From contig NZ_JASZYT010000014.1 of the NCBI RefSeq assembly GCF_030316765.1, positions 1 to 64,000 on the forward strand: a DNA stretch of 64,000 nt, in the 5' to 3' direction. A program made the translations under genes and the position numbers. Numbering within the stretch: position 1 is the first letter of the stretch; each line of letters begins with the position of its first letter. The notes beneath the pieces are model-generated. The model did no database searches and was not told the origin of the DNA. It saw only the letters and a program-made list of their open reading frames with translations. Positions 60,510-64,000 of the stretch are shown here, in pieces. Source of the DNA: Variovorax saccharolyticus (GTDB lineage: Bacteria; Pseudomonadota; Gammaproteobacteria; Burkholderiales; Burkholderiaceae_C).

Positions 60510-60995
60510 GTGAAATCTTTAACCCAACTCCTACGCTGCGGGAGCATCGAAGACTGTCGACGAATCCAAAGCGGCTCCTTGATCCGGCGGCGCTTCGGAA
60601 AATGGCTAACACTATTCTCGATCTCTGCAGTCCTGCTCCTAAACAACGCGACCGGTATTTGGATCGAGAGTGTGATTGCTCGGTATGAAGCTGCGCGCAA
60701 TCAATACATCAAAATCACTGGTTCGCTGATCTACCGATCAACAATTGGCTCCATTGATCCGCCTACCCAAATTCCGAGATTGGATCTACGCCTCCTCGAG
60801 ATTTATCAGGTCGTGAATGGGCTTGCCCTCGCAATGTTCTTGATCTGGAGCGGATACTGCCTCCGCTGGGTGTATGCAGACTGTTGCGTTCAAGGCACAG
60901 CCCGATCGTTTGCATATTTCTGCATCGCAGCGATCTTCGTGAACGTCTCTGTCCTGCTCACGATCGCATTGGTAGTCGCCGCGCTGATGAGGTGA
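60510..60995 (+). CDS. Small membrane protein of unknown function (161 aa)
   Basis: Begins at the GTG at 60510 with AGGAAG just before it. A soluble N-terminus is followed by three helices: [39 protein letters not shown] and [22 protein letters not shown]. The gene is clearly poorer in GC than its neighbours, which suggests transfer. It has no known family and stands alone between the broken PmpAB pair and insertion element copy 2. Confidence 0.55.
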   Translation: MKSLTQLLRCGSIEDCRRIQSGSLIRRRFGKWLTLFSISAVLLLNNATGIWIESVIARYEAARNQYIKITGSLIYRSTIGSIDPPTQIPRLDLRLLEIYQVVNGLALAMFLIWSGYCLRWVYADCCVQGTARSFAYFCIAAIFVNVSVLLTIALVVAALMR

Positions 60996-61155
60996 AGGCG
61001 TTGGGCTGCCAGAGCAGTCGTGCCGATTCTCGCTCCCGCCCTGTTACGCGGGCCCATGGTGGACGGACGGCCTCGGACTGGCACCGGCGTGCGTGCCGGC
61101 TCAGAATCGTGCTGGGGCGATTTCTGAATGCCCACACGCGAAGGGAGAAACTCCA

Positions 61156-61254
61156 ATGACGAGACCGAAGAATGTTCCGCCCAAGGTCGTGGGTCGTCCA
61201 CCGATCGAGCGTGAGAGCATCCATTTCTTGGGGGTGTGCAGTGCAGCAAGGTAA
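61156..61254 (+). other. Short open frame cut by insertion element copy 2
   Basis: GGGAGAAA lies 6 nt before the ATG at 61156 and the frame reads MTRPKNVPPKVVGRPPIERE before it runs into the insertion element end and stops at 61254. It might be the start of an older gene interrupted by the element. Confidence 0.3.
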
Positions 61255-61263
61255 GCTTCATGG

Positions 61264-61893
61264 ATGGAAGCCGGGGCATCTTCTGGGCAGGAGGTCCTCC
61301 AGTTGCGCGCCGTCCTGCGTAGCATCAGCCCGCTGATCTGGCGGCGCCTTCTGGTGCGCGGCGATACCAGCGTTGCCCAGCTTCACCAGATCCTGCAGGT
61401 CTTGTTCGACTGGCAGGACCTGCACCTTCATCGCTTCGAGATTCGCGGTCGCGAGTACGGTGTCCATCAGGAGGGTGGGGTGTTCTTCGACACCGACGCG
61501 CATGAAGTCCTGATCGGCCAATTGAAGCTGCGGCGCCTTGAGCGATTCACATACGAATACGATTTCGGCGATCTGTGGATGCACGACCTGCGCATTGAGG
61601 CGACCTTGCCCCTGGAGCCCAAGCTGGTGTACCCGGTATGCATCGCAGGGCGGCGTGCCGCACCCCCAGAGGATTGCGGTGGTCCGCATGCGTTCATGGC
61701 CACTCGGTTCAAGTACACCCTGATCGGTGAGAGCAGGTCCCGCCAAGAGTTCGAGGATCTTCTCGACGATGAGGTGGACGACGAGGAATGGGCCATCTTG
61801 CGCCACTACCACCCTGACCTTTTCGATCGGCGCGCCGTCAACCGAAGGCTCGCCGCGTTGGCGGCGCCATCTCAGGAAAGGCGGATCCTATGA
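61264..61893 (+). CDS. pRiA4b ORF-3 family protein, passenger of insertion element copy 2
   Basis: The 209-residue product (MEAGASSGQEVLQLRAVLRS) is nearly the same as that at 39761-40354: PLIWRRLLVRGDTSVAQLHQILQVLFDWQDLHLHRFEIRG, ERFTYEYDFGDLWMH and APPEDCGGPHAF. It has an insertion after LWMH (DLRIEATLPLEPK). The ATGA overlap with the transposase fragment is at 61890-61893. The function is unknown. Confidence 0.88.
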   Translation: MEAGASSGQEVLQLRAVLRSISPLIWRRLLVRGDTSVAQLHQILQVLFDWQDLHLHRFEIRGREYGVHQEGGVFFDTDAHEVLIGQLKLRRLERFTYEYDFGDLWMHDLRIEATLPLEPKLVYPVCIAGRRAAPPEDCGGPHAFMATRFKYTLIGESRSRQEFEDLLDDEVDDEEWAILRHYHPDLFDRRAVNRRLAALAAPSQERRIL

Positions 61894-62147
61894 GAGTCAT
61901 CGTTCAGATTTGCATTGAGGGGGCCGCGTCGCACCCCTTCACCGTGCCGCTTCACTCCACTGACTGTCGATGTGACCAGGTGCAGGACGTCGGACTCTCC
62001 CTCGGCGACGCCAAGTCCATCCTCGGCAAGATCCAGCAAGCGTTTGTTCGCCAGCAACTTGAGAGCTACCTGGCAGAGCGCAGGGCCTGCCCGCATTGCC
62101 AAAGGCCTCGAGCGATCAAGGGCTACCACCCGCTGCGCTTTCAATGA
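61890..62147 (+). pseudogene. ISKra4 family transposase, N-terminal fragment
   Basis: MRVIVQICIEGAASHPFTVP, SLGDAKSILGKIQQAFVRQQ and CPHCQRPRAIKGYHPLRF match copy 1, then the frame meets a stop at 62147 just after the shared sequence ends. The catalytic domain is absent. Confidence 0.85.
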
Positions 62148-62336
62148 CCGCCGGCAGGCGCGCGGCGCTGATGTAGCGAAAGTCCGATGATCGCCGACGA
62201 TTTCTAGGGCGCGCCTTTGCATGCACCGCAATTGGCCTCCCCTGTAATCCGTGCGCAATGCCGATTGACAGTTTCGCCGCCTGGGCGGCCGTAGGGAGCG
62301 GAATGCCACGCGCGAGGACGCGGCGAATGTCATCCC
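62148..62336. other. Region after the element truncation, no gene seen
   Basis: Short of a reading frame; sequence between the truncated transposase and the GAF fragment. Confidence 0.4.
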
Positions 62337-62603
62337 TTGATCGAGACGATCTGCCAGCGCATCCTGGACGGCCGGTTGCCGGCCCTTGTTCCCGATGTCA
62401 GAAGCGTTCGCGATATAAACGGGCTGCCCGGGTACTACGAGGGGATGGGAGCGCACATTGGCGTCCGGGTGCGCTATTCGGATGGGAGCTTTTACGGCGT
62501 ACTGTGCGGCTTCAGCTTCGGGCCTTTGCCGGCACTATGCGAAAAGGACGTCATTCGCCTCAATGTCGCTGCTCGGGCAGCTGCGCGTCTTCTTGCGTCG
62601 TCG
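62337..62603 (+). pseudogene. GAF-domain protein fragment
   Basis: The plus-strand frame reads ETICQRILDGRLPALVPDVR, PGYYEGMGAHIGVRVRYSDGSFYGVLCGFSFGPLP and LCEKDVIRLNVAARAAARLL, which is a typical GAF domain (the 'GxxLCxxIlxGrlP.lvpD' and 'GvPvrysdGxxyGvlCgf' patterns). There is no start codon or N-terminal context, and the frame runs into the 3' end of the gene on the other strand, so it is a fragment. Confidence 0.6.
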
Positions 62604-63620
62604 TCATTTTGCAAAGGATGCAGCGAGCCGCTCCATCGTCGCCGATGGCGATCCCCGGCTCACGATTCGGACCTCGAGATCGAAGTCCGATGCCAACCGG
62701 AGCGCTCGCTCCATGGCAGCGTGGATCCAGGACTCCTCGTTGCCGAAGACGCCGCCTCCGAGGCGGGTGAGGAGCACGACGTTCGAGGCGCCGCGTCGAG
62801 CGTTGAGGACGGCCGCCAAAATCGTCGCTTCGTAGGCGGCTTCCAGCACCAGGCTGGCGAAGGCCGTCCATTCGATCGAAGGAATACGGGTGTAGGCGAC
62901 GGGGAGCGCGGAGCAGAAGGCCTGCGAGACGGTTGGACCCGGTGAGCGGGGACTGTCGGTGACCTCGACATCGGAATGCACGCCGATACGCAGCAGGCCG
63001 CGCAGCTGGTCGACTTCTTCGTTGCTGCTAGACACGAGCGCCCTGGAGATCGCCGCAAGTCCCTCGTGCTTGCACAGTGCATAGCCATTGCGCATCCCCC
63101 ACAGTGACGCCACCGACCGACCGGTCGCACGCTCCAGTGCGGCGCCAAGGTCCGCAAGGCCATCGAGCTGGCGATCGCGGACCTGTCCCGCGATGCCGTC
63201 CACGGGCGCGAAGTAGTTGCGGTAGATCGTCGCCGCGCCCGCTGCAATCGCACACGCCGGGCCCTGTGTCGGATCCCCCTGGTAGATCGTGACGCCATCC
63301 TCGGGCGTCACGTCCTGCGACACCATCTCGAGCAGATTGAACTGCGAGGCGACCTGGAACAGCGCCCCTGCATTCGCAGGGTCCTGGTGCAAGGCCCTCA
63401 CGTCGCCGTTGACCAGGCTGACCCGCAGGCGGCCCCGGCCGCGGTTGCCTGACCGCACGCGTTCGCGCAGGCCGGCGAGAGATACAAGTTCCAGGCTGCC
63501 AATGGCGAACATCTTGCCGTTCACGCGGGACGTCAGCCGCTGGCCGTCCACCGCGAGCCGGTCGCGGGTCTCGCCGTAGGCGCCTTCCCTGAAACCCGTC
63601 AGCCGTTCAAACCAGTCCAT
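62604..63620 (-). CDS. Conserved hypothetical protein beside the sirtuin gene (338 aa)
   Basis: Begins at the ATG at 63620, with AAGGGA in front; this is 14 nt inside the sirtuin gene, so the two overlap. The product starts MDWFERLTGFREGAYGETRD and has VRALHQDPANAGALFQVASQFNLLEM, EDGVTIYQGDPTQGPACAIAAGAATIYRNYFAPVDG, GQVRDRQLDGLADLGAAL and VVLLTRLGGGVFGNEESWI, a globular protein with many Gly-rich turns. I do not know a name for this family; the FQVASQFNLLEM and GGGVFGN segments recall macro-domain folds. Coupling with a sirtuin would fit NAD or ADP-ribose chemistry, but this is inference. Confidence 0.75.
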   Translation of the reverse strand: MDWFERLTGFREGAYGETRDRLAVDGQRLTSRVNGKMFAIGSLELVSLAGLRERVRSGNRGRGRLRVSLVNGDVRALHQDPANAGALFQVASQFNLLEMVSQDVTPEDGVTIYQGDPTQGPACAIAAGAATIYRNYFAPVDGIAGQVRDRQLDGLADLGAALERATGRSVASLWGMRNGYALCKHEGLAAISRALVSSSNEEVDQLRGLLRIGVHSDVEVTDSPRSPGPTVSQAFCSALPVAYTRIPSIEWTAFASLVLEAAYEATILAAVLNARRGASNVVLLTRLGGGVFGNEESWIHAAMERALRLASDFDLEVRIVSRGSPSATMERLAASFAK

Positions 63621-64000
63621 CCCGATTCCCTTCAGGTTGGAGCGCAGCGACAAGCGCCGGCAATCCCGTCGCCGCCGTCACCTGCCAGTCGAGAGCGGAG
63701 CGTTGGTCCAGCACCGAGGCGTCAGGGTTCAGCGATGCAACCTCGACGCCATGCCGGCGCGCCGTGTCCGCCAGGCCGGCCGCCGGATAGACCAGGCCGG
63801 AGGTGCCGATGACCAATAAAAAATCCGCCTGCTCGATCTGCGCGAGCGCTTCGAGCCAGACTCCTTCCGGCAAACCTTCGCCAAACCAGACGACGCCCGG
63901 CCGTATGCGTGCACCGCACGAGCAGCAGGGAGGCGCCAGGCGGGTGGCACCTTCGTGCGAAGACTTTAGCCATGGATCCTCCAAGCCTGCAAAGGGGAGG
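63607..64000 (-). CDS. SIR2 family NAD-dependent deacylase, C-terminal half (runs off the window)
   Basis: The open frame continues to the window edge; 130 residues are visible. It has the second zinc CxxC as CCSCGARIRPGVVWFGEGLPE, then ADFLLVIGTSGLVYPAAGLADTARR and VASLNPDASVLD, all typical of bacterial CobB-like sirtuins. Family members use NAD+ to remove acyl groups from lysines. The start and the N-terminal NAD-binding part lie beyond the window. Confidence 0.88.
   Translation of the reverse strand, partial: LPFAGLEDPWLKSSHEGATRLAPPCCSCGARIRPGVVWFGEGLPEGVWLEALAQIEQADFLLVIGTSGLVYPAAGLADTARRHGVEVASLNPDASVLDQRSALDWQVTAATGLPALVAALQPEGNRDGLV

Larger units (their letters stand above)
61231..62147 (+). 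mobile_element. ISKra4-type insertion element, copy 2 (truncated)
   Basis: Starts with the end sequence GGGGGTGTGCAGTGCAGCAA shared with copy 1 and contains the passenger gene and the first 85 codons of the transposase; the rest is missing after CTGCGCTTTC at about 62143. Orientation is opposite to copy 1. Confidence 0.7.

Noticed and set aside
1-64000. CRISPR arrays and tRNA or rRNA genes
   Set aside because: No regularly spaced repeats and no cloverleaf or rRNA-like sequence seen on reading both strands; a covariance search would be decisive.

Overview
The window is GC-rich chromosomal DNA of a betaproteobacterium, most likely of the order Burkholderiales (Comamonadaceae or Burkholderiaceae type). 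The main reasons are two Bug/TctC-type periplasmic receptors, DUF3597, DUF3606 and DUF4148 proteins, a DUF2384/RES toxin pair and the general style of the genes. I see no tRNA, rRNA or CRISPR array. The window is an accessory region: about a dozen genes are broken by frameshifts, stops or truncations, it carries six complete or partial toxin-antitoxin loci, and two related insertion elements lie 21 kb apart in opposite orientations.

1-10.5 kb: the start of an OmpA-like barrel gene, then a run of small exported proteins (88-aa charged protein, DUF3047, a two-repeat protein, DUF2092, a Gly/Asn-rich protein). Decayed phosphotransacetylase, acetate kinase and GNAT genes follow. Next come an intact AI-2E family transporter, a stub of an outer-membrane efflux lipoprotein, a two-helix potassium-channel protein, a lipoprotein, a broken DUF4143 ATPase, a DUF3606 pair and a minimal ATP-dependent DNA ligase. 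10.5-23 kb: a phospholipase D/cardiolipin synthase-like gene whose 5' end is duplicated 3 kb away, a broken DUF3597 gene, two VapBC-type pairs, an Xre/RES pair plus a lone DUF2384 antitoxin, a D-lactate dehydrogenase, a broken serine hydrolase, and a scar in which a fic gene and a TAXI-type receptor gene are joined head to tail.

23.4-30.2 kb is a coherent catabolic operon on the minus strand: HisD-like dehydrogenase, SDR, LacI regulator, two Bug receptors, RraA-like protein, HpcH/HpaI aldolase. It starts behind two perfect 16-bp palindromes that should be the LacI operators. The substrate is not readable from sequence; the HisD paralogue resembles sulfopropanediol dehydrogenases in general type. 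30.2-38.1 kb: a broken HTH regulator, a ParE-type pair, a frameshifted GNAT gene, hipBA, a C5 DNA methyltransferase with a CoiA-like neighbour, a frameshifted unknown gene and a membrane protein.

38.3-62.1 kb is the most interesting part. Two related ISKra4-type elements, each with a pRiA4b ORF-3 passenger, point outwards from a 21-kb interior. The interior holds two unusual modules. Module A (40.7-50.0 kb) has an LCAT-like lipase plus a CHAT caspase-like protein on the plus strand, converging on a TPR protein plus a 1463-aa TPR-CHAT protein on the minus strand; the two stop codons lie inside one perfect palindrome. Module B (51.1-58.8 kb) is a four-gene operon with ATGA overlaps at all three junctions: zinc-ribbon/class III cyclase/AAA/TPR protein, atypical cytochrome P450, a membrane protein, and a Dyp-type peroxidase. 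I infer that module A is a candidate defence or programmed-death system and module B a candidate signalling-controlled oxidative system; neither function is shown by sequence alone. The window ends with a DUF4148 protein, a damaged YeeE/YedE (PmpAB) pair, fragments, and a sirtuin gene overlapping a conserved unknown gene.
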